Assembly: GCA_004153385.1 (NCBI GenBank)
Contig: SDAL01000001.1
Location: 806,001-870,000 of the forward strand
Reading direction: 5' to 3'
DNA: 64,000 nt
Source of the DNA: Paracoccaceae bacterium
GTDB lineage: Bacteria > Pseudomonadota > Alphaproteobacteria > Rhodobacterales > Rhodobacteraceae
The notes beneath the pieces are model-generated. The model was given only the letters and a program-made list of their open reading frames with translations. It had not been told where the DNA came from and ran no database searches. Numbering within the stretch: the first letter of the stretch is position 1; every line of letters begins with the position of its first letter. Below, one piece after another: positions 17,268-26,806 of the stretch. Made by a program: the position numbers and the translations under genes.

Positions 17268-18254
17268 GCGACAGGCCGCAGCCAACCGCGCCCATTCCGC
17301 CCGATCACCCGGCAGCCCCAAGCGTAGATAGTGCTGCGAATAGGGAAAAATCCGGCTCCAGATATGATGACGTGCAAGATGATCCTGCGCGGCTCGGGCG
17401 TTCGGGGTCACGTATAACCGGAACAGCGACGCCCCTCCTGCAAGCGACCATCCCGCCGCGCGCGCGATGCCATCGATTTCGACAGTCTCACGCGCCAGTC
17501 GTGCCGTGGTGCGATCCTGCCATGCACGGTCTTGCAGCGCTGCCCGCCCGATTTGAAGCGCAGGCCCCGCCACCGGCCAAGGGCCTGCCATTTCGGCCAA
17601 GGGGGCGATGTCGTCGGGCGCGCCCAGCACAAAGCCCAGACGCACCCCTGCCAATCCGTAAAATTTCCCGAACGAGCGTAGAACATACAGCCCCCCCGCG
17701 CCTGCAAGTGAGGCAACCGATTGTTCGGGCACCGGATCGGCAAAACTTTCGTCCACGACCAGTACACCGACATTACGGCGCAGCTCCATCACCTGTGCAG
17801 GCGACCAGCTGCGGCCATCGGGGTTATTGGGATTGACCAGAACAGCAAGATCAGCGCCGTAAAGCTGCGACAGGTGATCATGCTCGCTCACCTGCCAGCC
17901 CGCCGCGCGCAAACTGGCCCCGTGTTCGTTATAGCTTGGCCTGAGCACCTTGGCCTTGAGCACCTTGGCGTGACCGGCTGACAGCAGGCGGGGCAGCATC
18001 TGGATGGCCGCCTGCGCGCCTGCCACAGGCACGACATCTGCCGCCGGGGCAATGCGGTAGGCTATGCGCGCGGCACCCACAAGCGCGTCATGGTCGGCTG
18101 TCGTGGGAAGGCTGGTCCATGCCGTCTGCTCCATCCGCCCCACCGGATAGGGCACCCGGTTGATCCCGGTGGAAAGGTCGATCCACGCCGTCGCCGCCCC
18201 GCCGAAACGCGCCATCGCCTGATCCAGATTGCCGCCATGATCGCGCATGTTCAT
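17238..18254 (-). CDS. cobC: L-threonine-O-3-phosphate decarboxylase CobC (Salmonella CobD type)
   Basis: This 338-residue PLP-dependent fold-type I enzyme makes (R)-1-amino-2-propanol phosphate for the nucleotide loop. It begins [16 protein letters not shown], a family signature. [13 protein letters not shown] (about 138-150), VVDESFADP (Asp168) and [16 protein letters not shown] with the PLP lysine at about 197 follow. The ATG at 18254 has GGGAG eight bases upstream. The adjacent PduX-like kinase would supply its substrate and CbiB would use its product. Confidence 0.9.
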   Translation of the reverse strand: MNMRDHGGNLDQAMARFGGAATAWIDLSTGINRVPYPVGRMEQTAWTSLPTTADHDALVGAARIAYRIAPAADVVPVAGAQAAIQMLPRLLSAGHAKVLKAKVLRPSYNEHGASLRAAGWQVSEHDHLSQLYGADLAVLVNPNNPDGRSWSPAQVMELRRNVGVLVVDESFADPVPEQSVASLAGAGGLYVLRSFGKFYGLAGVRLGFVLGAPDDIAPLAEMAGPWPVAGPALQIGRAALQDRAWQDRTTARLARETVEIDGIARAAGWSLAGGASLFRLYVTPNARAAQDHLARHHIWSRIFPYSQHYLRLGLPGDRAEWARLAAACRLAGEGEHPR

Positions 18255-18291
18255 ACCATGTTCTCCCGTATGTGCATCGGGGGATGCTCCC

Positions 18292-19242
18292 TTATAGGCC
18301 CAGCACAATCGCACATAGCCCAAGCGCCCCCGCCAATGCCACCATCACGCGCATATAAAGCCGTAATCCCCGCGCCAGATCATCGGCTTGCGGATCCACA
18401 GCGCTTTCATTGACATATGGCTCCGCCGCCATTTGCCCGTGATAGACACGCGGCCCCGACAGCCGCACCGACAGTCCATAGGCCAGCGCCGCTTCGGGCC
18501 AACCCGCATTGGGGGAACGGTGATGTCCGCCATCGCGCCACATGCCGCGGAGCGCGGGGTAAACACGATGTGAACATATGGCGAACAAGATGCCGGTAAG
18601 CCGCGCCGGCACCAGATTGACCACATCATCCAGACGGGCCGCGAATTTTCCGAAATGCTCGTAACGCGCGGTTCTGTGGCCGATCATCGAATCGAGCGTA
18701 TTGATGACCTTGTAGCCCACGATCCCCGGCACGCCCAGCAGCACCCCCCAGAAGACAGGGGCCACGATCCCGTCAGAGGTGTTTTCCGCCAGACTCTCAA
18801 GCGCCGCACGTGCCACGCCTGTGGTGTCAAGCGCCGCAGGATCACGTCCCACAATCATTGCCACGGCCTCCCGCGCCTGCCCCAGATCGCCCGCACACAG
18901 CGGACGCGCCACATCCGCCACATGGCAATACATCGAGCGTGCCGCAATCAATGGCCAGGCAAGCACCGCCATGATGGTCCAACCGATCCAGCCATCGGGT
19001 AACAGCGCACACACGCCCCATGCCCCCCCGACCCAGACCGCCAGCAACCCCATGCTGAACAGCGCCCCCAACACCATCCGCGCCCCGGATCCGAAGCGGT
19101 TCGCATTCAAGCGGCCCTCACCATATGAAATCGCCCGACCGATCCATGTCACCGGATGGCCGATCACGCGGTAAAGCCGGTCAGGCCAGCCAAGAACGGC
19201 GTCGATCCCGAGGGCGACAAACATGATTGCGGCGAAACTCAT
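18292..19242 (-). CDS. cbiB: Adenosylcobinamide-phosphate synthase CbiB (CobD of Pseudomonas)
   Basis: This 316-residue integral membrane protein attaches aminopropanol phosphate to adenosylcobyric acid. It has several hydrophobic segments and the conserved GWPDRLYRVIGHPVTWIGR near the N-terminus. SLAENTSDGIVAPVFW, NTLDSMIGHRTARYEHFGKF and HRSPNAGWPEAALAYGLSV follow. The ATG overlaps the stop of the PduX-like gene (ATGA), and cobC follows after 37 bp, so the three arm-forming genes are one unit. Confidence 0.93.
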   Translation of the reverse strand: MSFAAIMFVALGIDAVLGWPDRLYRVIGHPVTWIGRAISYGEGRLNANRFGSGARMVLGALFSMGLLAVWVGGAWGVCALLPDGWIGWTIMAVLAWPLIAARSMYCHVADVARPLCAGDLGQAREAVAMIVGRDPAALDTTGVARAALESLAENTSDGIVAPVFWGVLLGVPGIVGYKVINTLDSMIGHRTARYEHFGKFAARLDDVVNLVPARLTGILFAICSHRVYPALRGMWRDGGHHRSPNAGWPEAALAYGLSVRLSGPRVYHGQMAAEPYVNESAVDPQADDLARGLRLYMRVMVALAGALGLCAIVLGL

Positions 19243-20108
19243 GGCAGGTCTTTCCGAACGGGGCCGCCGCCCCTGAAGCTGAAAACACGCGCATACCCTG
19301 CTGCACGCAGGGTTTCAATCGCGCCCTGGACAGGGGCGTCGGGCGCAAAGATCATCCCTCTGGCAGATCCGGTATGCGCGCGCAGATGGCCCAGCGCGCC
19401 CACTTGTTTGGCAAGTGCCTCTGTCGGGTCGCATGTCGGGCCGCGCAGCAATGTGGTGCGGCGGGCCGAGGTGCTGGCAATATCGGCCAGCTTGGCCAAG
19501 TTGCCGGTGGCGGCGGCCCGTGTCCACGGGGCAATCAGATCACTGATATCGGGAAAGATGTCATCATTCGGGTTGGTTGTCTGTGGCGCGCCCCAGAACC
19601 CGCCCACGATGCAAAACCGCGCGACCGGCGGCAAAGGATGTACAAACCGCCCCTGCCTTGAAGCCCATAAGCCTTCGCTCGGCGCCGCGAAGGCCAGTGG
19701 ATCGCTGGCCCCCTCTATCTGCCAGACCAGATGCGCCAGCCTGTGCGGGAGAAGGTCCGGGCGTGTCAGCCGCAAAAGGGCGGTCAGCGCAGCGGTAGAT
19801 GCACCTGCCCCGCCGCCCACAGGCATTCGTGTTCGAACGACAATCCGCCCCCGCACGATAAGGCCTGTCGCCTGCTGAACACGCAGGCCTATGTGGCGGG
19901 GGAGCACACGGGCCGGATCATACAGCTGTATCGAGCGACCGGAGCGGTGCCACATGTCCACCGAAAGCGCCGGACATGGCACGGTAATCAGGGCCACAGG
20001 GCCTTGGGGACCGATACGCCCCTGCAAGAACTCACCGAAATGACCGGCCACATTCTGGTGGCACCACGAAGACGGGGCCATATTCTCTTGGCGCCGGGCC
20101 ACCCCCAT
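19239..20108 (-). CDS. GHMP-family L-threonine kinase (PduX-like)
   Basis: This is a GHMP kinase of about 289 residues. The N-terminal GHFGEFLQGRIGPQGPVALIT block and the glycine-rich nucleotide loop RMPVGGGAGASTAAL (the GHMP motif) are clear. PduX-type enzymes phosphorylate L-threonine to L-threonine-O-3-phosphate for CobC; the gene sits right beside cobC and cbiB. I chose the ATG at 20108, which has GGGGGAG eight bases upstream. An in-frame ATG at 20162, overlapping the phosphatase stop by 10 bp, would add 18 residues but has no good ribosome site. Substrate assignment rests on context and family. Confidence 0.8.
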   Translation of the reverse strand: MGVARRQENMAPSSWCHQNVAGHFGEFLQGRIGPQGPVALITVPCPALSVDMWHRSGRSIQLYDPARVLPRHIGLRVQQATGLIVRGRIVVRTRMPVGGGAGASTAALTALLRLTRPDLLPHRLAHLVWQIEGASDPLAFAAPSEGLWASRQGRFVHPLPPVARFCIVGGFWGAPQTTNPNDDIFPDISDLIAPWTRAAATGNLAKLADIASTSARRTTLLRGPTCDPTEALAKQVGALGHLRAHTGSARGMIFAPDAPVQGAIETLRAAGYARVFSFRGGGPVRKDLP

Positions 20109-20152
20109 CGAATGTGCTCCCCCGAGCGGGCTGGCCCGACACGTCTTATGCG

Positions 20153-20716
20153 TCACGGACATCGATTGACTTCGTGGATGACCGACTGGCCATCTGGCAA
20201 GATCAGGATACGGGTGATTGAAAGTGGCCGCACCTCGAAGGCAAGCGCGGGCGGCACATGCCCCAATGCGTAAGCCAAGGCCGCGCGCACTGTGCCCGCA
20301 TGAGCAACAATCGTTACCCGTGTCACCCCTTTGACAGGCCGGAACGCGGGGGCTGTGCGATGACACATCTCGGAAAAGCTCTCGCCGCTGGGCGGGTGGT
20401 GGTTGGCCAGATCAAGGCGCGACATCGGGCCAAGATCCGGCAGGCTTGCGGGATCGCTGCCTTCCCATAGCCCCAAAGACTGCTCCCACAGGGCCGGATC
20501 CTGATCGGCGAGCAGCGCAGGCCAAAGCGCTTTGGCCGTTTCCTGACAGCGGCGCGCTGGGCTGGTGCGAAGCACTCCCGGATCGCCCACCGCCTCCGCC
20601 ATGCGCAAAAGTGCGGCTGTGTCGCTGAGATCGGCGCCAAGATCACGCCTGCCGTAAACGCGCCCGTCCGAAACAACAGGCGCGTGCCGGATCAATACAA
20701 ATTCTGTTCCCGCCAT
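20153..20716 (-). CDS. Histidine phosphatase, probable alpha-ribazole phosphatase
   Basis: This 187-residue phosphoglycerate-mutase-like phosphatase begins with FVLIRHAPVV, the RH catalytic motif. RTSPARRCQETA, GLWEGSDP and a second catalytic His in VTIVAHAGTVRAALAY follow. In this context it most likely removes the phosphate of alpha-ribazole-5'-phosphate or adenosylcobalamin-5'-phosphate, as Salmonella CobC does. The ribosome site is GGAGGGG. It is divergent from cobP across 100 bp that must hold both promoters. Confidence 0.82.
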   Translation of the reverse strand: MAGTEFVLIRHAPVVSDGRVYGRRDLGADLSDTAALLRMAEAVGDPGVLRTSPARRCQETAKALWPALLADQDPALWEQSLGLWEGSDPASLPDLGPMSRLDLANHHPPSGESFSEMCHRTAPAFRPVKGVTRVTIVAHAGTVRAALAYALGHVPPALAFEVRPLSITRILILPDGQSVIHEVNRCP

Positions 20717-20816
20717 AGTCGACCCCTCCCAAAGACCGTATTACATTCGCGCGCCACATGCGTTGCGTATGGTTGCCCCTTTGCAAGCGCGGTTGTTTCT
20801 GCTTTGTCATCTAACG

Positions 20817-21329
20817 ATGAGCAAGACCATATTGATAACCGGCGCGACCCGTTCGGGCAAAAGCCAATTGGCCGAGGCCAAGATCGCCGCCCTCGGGCTG
20901 CCAGCGATCTATATCGCGACCGCACAGGTTTATGACAGCGAGATGGCCGCACGCGTCAAGCTGCACAAGGACCGGCGTGGCACCCAATGGCAGCTGCGCC
21001 ATGCGCCCCGCGACCTGTGCACAGCACTGGACGAGACCGATGGCGGCCCGCCCCGTCTGGTGGATTGCCTGACCATGTGGCTGACCAACCTGATGCTGGA
21101 TGAGGCCGACTGGCAGGCCGAAAGCTACAGGCTTGCCGATACTTTGGCCCGTATGAAGACACCTGTCGTGCTGGTGACAAACGAAGTCGGCTGGGGCATT
21201 GTTCCCGAAACCCGGCTGGGCCGGCAGTTTCGCGATGCACAAGGTATAGTAAACCAGCGCATCGCTTGTGTTTGCGACGAGGTTTATCTGGCTGTGTGTG
21301 GCCTGCCGATGAAAGTTAAACCACAATGA
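20817..21329 (+). CDS. cobP: Adenosylcobinamide kinase / guanylyltransferase CobP (CobU)
   Basis: This 170-residue bifunctional enzyme phosphorylates adenosylcobinamide and transfers GMP to it. The P-loop GATRSGKS is at residues 9-16. AIYIATAQVYDSEMAARV, the VDCLTMWLTNLML strand and VTNEVGWGIVPETRLGRQFRD are diagnostic. No ribosome site precedes the ATG, and none is better at the in-frame ATG 48 bp upstream. Translation may start on a leaderless or very short-leader transcript. The TGA overlaps the cobT ATG. Confidence 0.92.
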   Translation: MSKTILITGATRSGKSQLAEAKIAALGLPAIYIATAQVYDSEMAARVKLHKDRRGTQWQLRHAPRDLCTALDETDGGPPRLVDCLTMWLTNLMLDEADWQAESYRLADTLARMKTPVVLVTNEVGWGIVPETRLGRQFRDAQGIVNQRIACVCDEVYLAVCGLPMKVKPQ

Positions 21330-22345
21330 CATCATCTATATTTCCCCTTGATCATCTGGGCCAGTTGGAGACTATCGCCTGCCGCCTGCCCCAGGCCTCG
21401 AGCACCGCCAGAAACGCTGCCCGCCTGCGACAGGACAGCCTGAGCAAGCCGCCCGGATCCTTGGGCCGGCTGGAGGATCTGGCGCTGTTCATGGCGGAAT
21501 GGCAGGATACGGACCGGCCCGCGATCACTACGGCCCAAGCGGTGGTCTTTGCCGGAAACCACGGGATTTGCGCGCAAGGTGTAAACCCGTTTCCGCAATC
21601 GGTGACCGCGCAGATGGTTGCCAATTTCCAGCGTGGCGGGGCGGCCATCAACCAGCTGTGCCGTGCCAACGGAGCCGATCTGGCGGTTGTGGCGCTGGAT
21701 CTCGACACCCCGACGGCCGATTTCACCCAACAGCCCGCCATGACAGCAGATGAAACCCTGCACGCGCTCAACCAAGGGGCCGCAGCGGTTGATCCCAAAG
21801 CGGATATCTTGATCCTGGGCGAGATGGGCATCGGCAATTCTACCGTTGCGGCCGCGCTGAGCTGTGCGCTGTTCGGTGACAAGGTGGCGGATTGGGTGGG
21901 CCATGGCACCGGATCGGATGCAGCGGGGATTGACCGTAAGATCGACGCCGTTACACGTGGCCTTGCGCGCCATCCCGACCGGACGGGGATGGGTATCCTG
22001 TCTGCCTTGGGCGGGCGCGAACAAGCTGCGATCTGCGGCGCGGTCCTTGCCGCCCGTCTGCATCGCATTCCGGTGATACTGGACGGCTATATCTGCACCG
22101 CCTCCGCAGCGCCCCTGCACGGCGTGGATCCGCGCCTGCTCGATCATGCGATCGTGGGCCATGTCAGCGCGGAACCCGGACACCGTAAACTGCTGGCGGC
22201 CCTGCGCAAGGTGCCTGTCCTCGGGTTCGAGATGCGCCTTGGTGAAGGATCGGGGGCTGCGCTCGCCCTCGGGATAGTGCGCGCGGCACTGGACTGCCAC
22301 AACGGCATGGCCACCTTTGCCGAGGCCGGAGTGACCGGTAAGTGA
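21326..22345 (+). CDS. cobT: Nicotinate-nucleotide-dimethylbenzimidazole phosphoribosyltransferase CobT
   Basis: This 339-residue enzyme makes alpha-ribazole phosphate from nicotinate mononucleotide and the lower-ligand base. It has SKPPGSLGRLEDLALFMAEW, VVFAGNHGICAQGVNPFPQS, LILGEMGIGNSTVAAALSC and LDGYICTASAAPL; the catalytic Glu lies in the conserved C-terminal LGEGSGAALAL. This is the nucleotide-loop CobT (CobU of Pseudomonas), not the chelatase CobT. It is coupled by ATGA to cobP and by GTGA to cobS. Confidence 0.93.
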   Translation: MTSSIFPLDHLGQLETIACRLPQASSTARNAARLRQDSLSKPPGSLGRLEDLALFMAEWQDTDRPAITTAQAVVFAGNHGICAQGVNPFPQSVTAQMVANFQRGGAAINQLCRANGADLAVVALDLDTPTADFTQQPAMTADETLHALNQGAAAVDPKADILILGEMGIGNSTVAAALSCALFGDKVADWVGHGTGSDAAGIDRKIDAVTRGLARHPDRTGMGILSALGGREQAAICGAVLAARLHRIPVILDGYICTASAAPLHGVDPRLLDHAIVGHVSAEPGHRKLLAALRKVPVLGFEMRLGEGSGAALALGIVRAALDCHNGMATFAEAGVTGK

Positions 22346-23118
22346 CCCCCCGCCGCAGCCCTCTGGCGTCCCACCCGCGGGTAATGCAGGCGCAACTGGC
22401 CGCGATGATGCTGTCGCGCCTGCCTGTGGGCCGGTTGCCTGACGGCCCCCATCCCCTTGGCGCGGCGGCATGGGCCTTTGCGCTGGTGGGAATGGGTCTG
22501 GGCATGATCGGGGCCGGTGTATTCTGGCTTGGCGGTGCGATGGGCCTGCCGGATTTTGCCCGCGCGCTGGTTGTGCTGGGGGCGATGATCTGGCTCACGG
22601 GGGCGTTGCACGAGGACGGTCTGGCCGATCTGGCAGATGGTCTTGGCGGTGGTACGACCCCTGCCCGCAAGCTTGAAATCATGCGTGACAGCAGGCTTGG
22701 CAGTTATGGTGCGGTGGCGCTGATTTTGGCGCTGGGCCTGCGGGCCTGCGGAATTGCGGCCCTTGCGGCCCATGGCGCCGGGCCTTGGGCAATCGTCGCG
22801 CTTGCCATTGCAAGCCGCGCGCAGATGGTGATCTGGCAGGCATATCTGCCCCCCGCCAGATCCGATGGCATGGGCCACGCGGCCCAAAGCGTGCCCCGAA
22901 GCGGTGTAATTGTGGCACTTTTAATGGCAGCGGCAGGCGCGCTGCCGCTCGGGTCGGCGATGGGGCCGGTGCTGCTTGCGGTGGGTCTCGGCGGTGGGGT
23001 GGTGGCATTTCTCGCCCATCGCCAGATCGGCGGGCAGACGGGCGATGTACTGGGCGCCAGCCAGCAGGCGGCAGAAATCACGGGCTGGCTGGCAGTGATG
23101 ATCTGGCTTGGGCAGTAA
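22342..23118 (+). CDS. cobS: Adenosylcobinamide-GDP ribazoletransferase CobS (CobV)
   Basis: This 258-residue polytopic membrane enzyme joins alpha-ribazole to adenosylcobinamide-GDP, the last condensation of B12 synthesis. It has LSRLPVGRLPDGPHPLGAAA, the metal-binding ALHEDGLADLADGLGGG, KLEIMRDSRLGSYGAVALIL and QIGGQTGDVLGASQQAAEI. The GTG at 22342 overlaps the cobT stop (GTGA) and is taken as the start; an in-frame ATG 14 codons in is the alternative. This is not the chelatase CobS. Confidence 0.92.
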   Translation: MTPRRSPLASHPRVMQAQLAAMMLSRLPVGRLPDGPHPLGAAAWAFALVGMGLGMIGAGVFWLGGAMGLPDFARALVVLGAMIWLTGALHEDGLADLADGLGGGTTPARKLEIMRDSRLGSYGAVALILALGLRACGIAALAAHGAGPWAIVALAIASRAQMVIWQAYLPPARSDGMGHAAQSVPRSGVIVALLMAAAGALPLGSAMGPVLLAVGLGGGVVAFLAHRQIGGQTGDVLGASQQAAEITGWLAVMIWLGQ

Positions 23119-23348
23119 GCGGGCCCCGAACAGGTCGGCCTGCACGCCCGTGCACCTACGCCCCCGAAATGGCCCATGGACTGCGCGTCGCCGCACATCC
23201 TGCGCCCAGACTTCCAAACGCGCCCAAAAAACAGGCAGAAAAGTCTGTAAAAGTATCACTTTGGGTAAGATGCTCAATTAACCAGTGCAGCCCCATCGTT
23301 CTGTGCCTAACCTGATCGCGTATTCCAACGGGAAAGAGCACGCGGCCC
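23119..23348. other. Gene-free 230 bp between cobS and the DUF2126 gene
   Basis: I see no ORF with coding character and no clear terminator hairpin here. The right half is more AT-rich and presumably holds the promoter for the transglutaminase set. GGGAAAGAG close to the next ATG is the likely ribosome site. Confidence 0.5.
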
Positions 23349-26300
23349 ATGGCGATCTATGCATCCATTCATCATCTTACGCATTACAGCTACGATCGAA
23401 ATGTCACGCTTGGACCTCAGCTGATCCGGCTGCGTCCTGCCCCGCATTCGCGCACGCGGGTGATTTCGCACTCTCTCAAGGTCAGCCCCGGCGGGCATTT
23501 CGTCAACCACCAGCAGGACCCCTATGGCAACTGGCTTGCGCGGTTCGTGTTTCCCGAACCGGTTCGGGAATTCAAGATCGAGGTCGATCTTGTCGCCGAC
23601 ATGACGGTCTACAACCCGTTCGACTTTTTCGTGGAAGACAGCGCCCAGAACTGGCCCTTCGATTATCCGCAGGATTACGCCGCAGATCTGACGATCTATC
23701 GCAGCCCCGAGCCTGTCACGCCGCTGTTGCAGGCGCTGCTGGACGACATCCCGCGCACATCCCAGCGTACTGTGGATTTTCTGGTGGGGCTGAATGCCCG
23801 CATCGCTGCACTGCTCAACTATACTATCCGGATGGAGCCGGGCGTCCAGACGCCTGAGGAAACCCTTGCCGCGCAATCGGGCTCGTGCCGTGACAGCAGC
23901 TGGCTTCTGGTTCAGGTGCTGCGCAACTTGGGCTTTGCCGCGCGGTTCGTGTCGGGATATCTGATCCAGCTCAAACCCGATGTGGCAGCCCTTGATGGTC
24001 CGTCGGGCACCGATCACGATTTCACCGACCTGCACGCGTGGGTGGAGGTCTATCTGCCCGGTGCGGGCTGGATCGGTTTCGATCCGACATCTGGCCTGAT
24101 GACCGGCGAAAGCCATATTCCGCTGGCCGCCACCCCGCATTACCGCACCGCCGCGCCGATTGCGGGCGGGTTTACCGCAGCAGGCACACCCGAGGTCAGC
24201 TTTGATTTCGACATGAAGGTCAAACGCGTGGCCGAACACCCACGCATTACCAAACCGTTTTCGGATGATGCATGGGCGCAGTTGAACACATTGGGCCAAA
24301 AGGTGGATGCTGCGCTGGACAAAGGCGACGTGCGCCTGACCATGGGCGGCGAGCCGACGTTTGTCTCGATCGACGACTTCGAGGCCGGTGAATGGAACAC
24401 GGATGCCGTAGGCCCCACCAAACGCGGCTTTGCCGATGATCTGATCCGCCGGTTGCAAACGCGCTTTGCGCCGGGGGGATTTTTGCATTATGGCCAAGGC
24501 AAATGGTATCCGGGCGAAAGTCTGCCACGCTGGACGTTTTCGCTCTATTGGCGCCGTGACGGGACGCCGGTTTGGAAAAATCCCGATCTGATCGCCCGCG
24601 AAGAGCCATCCACCCCTGCAACTGCCGCCAACGCCGGCAAGTTCATGACGACATTCGCGCAAAATCTGGGGCTTGCGCCCGAAATGGCACAGCCCACATT
24701 CGAGGATCCTGCGGAATGGCTTTTGAAAGAGGCCAACCTGCCGCCCAATGTCACCCCCGAAAACCCCAAGCTGAAAAATCCCGAAGATCGCGCCCGCTAC
24801 GCCCGTGTGTTCGAACGCGGCCTGACAGAACCTGCAGGCTTTGTGCTGCCGATCCAGCGCTGGCAATCCAAGGCATCGGGTGGCGGCTGGACATCGGAAT
24901 TGTGGCGCGGGCGGCGCGGGCATATCTTTCTTGTGCCCGGAGACAGCCCTGTGGGCTTCCGTCTGCCGCTGAGCACCCTGCCCCATATTCCGGCCAGCGA
25001 TTACCCCTATAGCTATCCCGCCGATCCCACGATCCCGCGCGAGCCCTTGCCCGATGCGCATGACGAACTGGGCCGGCGCAAACGGGCGCTGCATGCCGAG
25101 CTGGAACGGATCGCGCGAAAGGAGACCGAGGAACGCGCCAGCTCCCTGCCGCTCACGAGCGCGAACCGCACCCAGCCCAAAAACCTGCGCGCCGGCCCTG
25201 CCACCACGCCTGAGGCCCAAGCCACCCATACCCAGATCGGCGCGATCGAGCCTTTTGCAGGATCGGTACGCACCGCCATGAGCATCGAGCCGCGCGACGG
25301 GCGGCTGTGTCTGTTCATGCCGCCCTGCGAACGTCTTGAGGATTATCTGGAACTTCTGGCCAATGCCGAGACAACAGCCGCAGAACTGGGCATGGCGATC
25401 CACATCGAAGGCTATGCACCGCCCGATGATCCGCGCCTGAACGTGATCCGCGTGGCCCCCGATCCCGGTGTGATCGAGGTGAACATCCATCCCGCCCATT
25501 CGTGGGACGATTGCGTGGCCACGACCGAGGCCGTTTATGAAGAAGCCCGCAAGTCGCGGCTGGGTGCTGACAAGTTCATGATCGATGGGCGCCACACCGG
25601 CACGGGCGGTGGCAATCATGTGGTGGTTGGCGGGGCCACTCCGAACGACAGCCCGTTCCTGCGCCGCCCCGACCTGCTGAAATCGCTGATCCTGACATGG
25701 CAGCGTCATCCCTCGCTCAGCTATCTGTTTGCCGGTCTGTTCATCGGCCCCACCTCGCAGGCCCCGCGCATCGACGAGGCGCGCCACGACAGCCTGTACG
25801 AGCTGGAAATCGCGCTCTCGCAGATCACACCGGATATGGCGCCGCCGCCATGGCTGACAGACAGGTTGCTCCGCAATATCCTGATCGATGTCACCGGCAA
25901 CACGCACCGTGCCGAAATCTGTATCGACAAGCTGTATTCACCCGACGGTCCGACGGGCCGCTTGGGACTGGTGGAGTTTCGCGGCTTCGAGATGCCACCG
26001 CATCCGCGTATGAGTCTGGCCCAACAGTTGCTTTTGCGTGCGATCATTGCACGCGCATCGGCCGCGCCCATCGAAGGGCGTCCCGTGAGATGGGGAACAG
26101 TTTTGCATGACCGCTTCATGCTGCCCCATTACATCTGGCAGGACTTCCTGTCCGTGCTTGATGATCTCAGGCGTCACGGGTTTGATCTGGATCCTGCGTG
26201 GTTTCTGGCCCAAGAGGAATTCCGCTTCCCGTTCTGTGGCCAGATCGATGTGGAAGGCGTGCATCTGGAGCTGAAACAAGCATTGGAGCCATGGCATGTT

Positions 26301-26777
26301 CTGGGGGAAACCGGCGCGATCGGCGGCACTGTGCGCTATACAGACAGCTCGGTCGAACGGCTTCAGGTCAAGATGACAAGCCTCCATCAGGACCGTTATA
26401 CTGTCATGTGCAACCGTCGCCCCGTGCCGCTTGCGCCCTCGGGGGCATCGGGTGTGTCGGTCGCAGGCGTGCGCTTCAAGGCATGGCAACCACCAGAGGC
26501 CCTGCATCCGACGATCGCGGTCAATGCGCCCTTGGTCTTCGATATTTTCGATACATGGTCGAACCGTGCCATCGGCGGATGCACCTATCACGTGGCCCAT
26601 CCGGGCGGGCGCAACTATGACACCTTCCCCGTAAATGCCAACGAAGCCGAGGCCCGCAGGCTGGCACGGTTCCAACCGTTCGGCCACACACCCGGCAGCT
26701 ATCAGCCCGCATCGGAGACCCCGCATCCGGAATTCCCCTTGACGCTCGACCTGCGCAGGCCCATCGGTCTGGACTAG
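23349..26777 (+). CDS. Transglutaminase-like / DUF2126 amidoligase-like fusion protein
   Basis: This is a 1142-residue protein. Residues 5-90 resemble the bacterial transglutaminase N-domain. The papain-like transglutaminase core follows with Cys180 ([10 protein letters not shown]), His229 (DLHAWVEVY) and Asp245 (IGFDPTSGL), so the triad is intact. From about residue 330 ([18 protein letters not shown]) to the end lies DUF2126, a large domain often described as related to glutamine-synthetase-type carboxylate-amine ligases; [20 protein letters not shown] is its most conserved segment. A charged linker occupies about 570-630. There is no signal peptide, so it is cytoplasmic. It is first of three co-directional genes that recur together in many bacteria. 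The product of the system is unknown. Confidence 0.88.
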   Translation: MAIYASIHHLTHYSYDRNVTLGPQLIRLRPAPHSRTRVISHSLKVSPGGHFVNHQQDPYGNWLARFVFPEPVREFKIEVDLVADMTVYNPFDFFVEDSAQNWPFDYPQDYAADLTIYRSPEPVTPLLQALLDDIPRTSQRTVDFLVGLNARIAALLNYTIRMEPGVQTPEETLAAQSGSCRDSSWLLVQVLRNLGFAARFVSGYLIQLKPDVAALDGPSGTDHDFTDLHAWVEVYLPGAGWIGFDPTSGLMTGESHIPLAATPHYRTAAPIAGGFTAAGTPEVSFDFDMKVKRVAEHPRITKPFSDDAWAQLNTLGQKVDAALDKGDVRLTMGGEPTFVSIDDFEAGEWNTDAVGPTKRGFADDLIRRLQTRFAPGGFLHYGQGKWYPGESLPRWTFSLYWRRDGTPVWKNPDLIAREEPSTPATAANAGKFMTTFAQNLGLAPEMAQPTFEDPAEWLLKEANLPPNVTPENPKLKNPEDRARYARVFERGLTEPAGFVLPIQRWQSKASGGGWTSELWRGRRGHIFLVPGDSPVGFRLPLSTLPHIPASDYPYSYPADPTIPREPLPDAHDELGRRKRALHAELERIARKETEERASSLPLTSANRTQPKNLRAGPATTPEAQATHTQIGAIEPFAGSVRTAMSIEPRDGRLCLFMPPCERLEDYLELLANAETTAAELGMAIHIEGYAPPDDPRLNVIRVAPDPGVIEVNIHPAHSWDDCVATTEAVYEEARKSRLGADKFMIDGRHTGTGGGNHVVVGGATPNDSPFLRRPDLLKSLILTWQRHPSLSYLFAGLFIGPTSQAPRIDEARHDSLYELEIALSQITPDMAPPPWLTDRLLRNILIDVTGNTHRAEICIDKLYSPDGPTGRLGLVEFRGFEMPPHPRMSLAQQLLLRAIIARASAAPIEGRPVRWGTVLHDRFMLPHYIWQDFLSVLDDLRRHGFDLDPAWFLAQEEFRFPFCGQIDVEGVHLELKQALEPWHVLGETGAIGGTVRYTDSSVERLQVKMTSLHQDRYTVMCNRRPVPLAPSGASGVSVAGVRFKAWQPPEALHPTIAVNAPLVFDIFDTWSNRAIGGCTYHVAHPGGRNYDTFPVNANEAEARRLARFQPFGHTPGSYQPASETPHPEFPLTLDLRRPIGLD

Positions 26778-26806
26778 TACCAACGGTTTAAGGACCTTAC
26801 GCCCCA

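Noticed and set aside
21332-22471. 379-codon open frame antisense to cobT
   Set aside because: Shadow of cobT; no family resemblance.
21326-23118. Reading cobT and cobS here as the cobaltochelatase subunits of the same names
   Set aside because: The sequences are the phosphoribosyltransferase and the membrane ribazoletransferase; there is no AAA+ or metal-ion-dependent adhesion site domain.
23307-25907. 866-codon open frame antisense to the DUF2126 gene
   Set aside because: It mirrors the real gene's codon pattern, its translation is rich in Arg/Gly/His with no recognisable domain, and the plus-strand gene has intact catalytic motifs.
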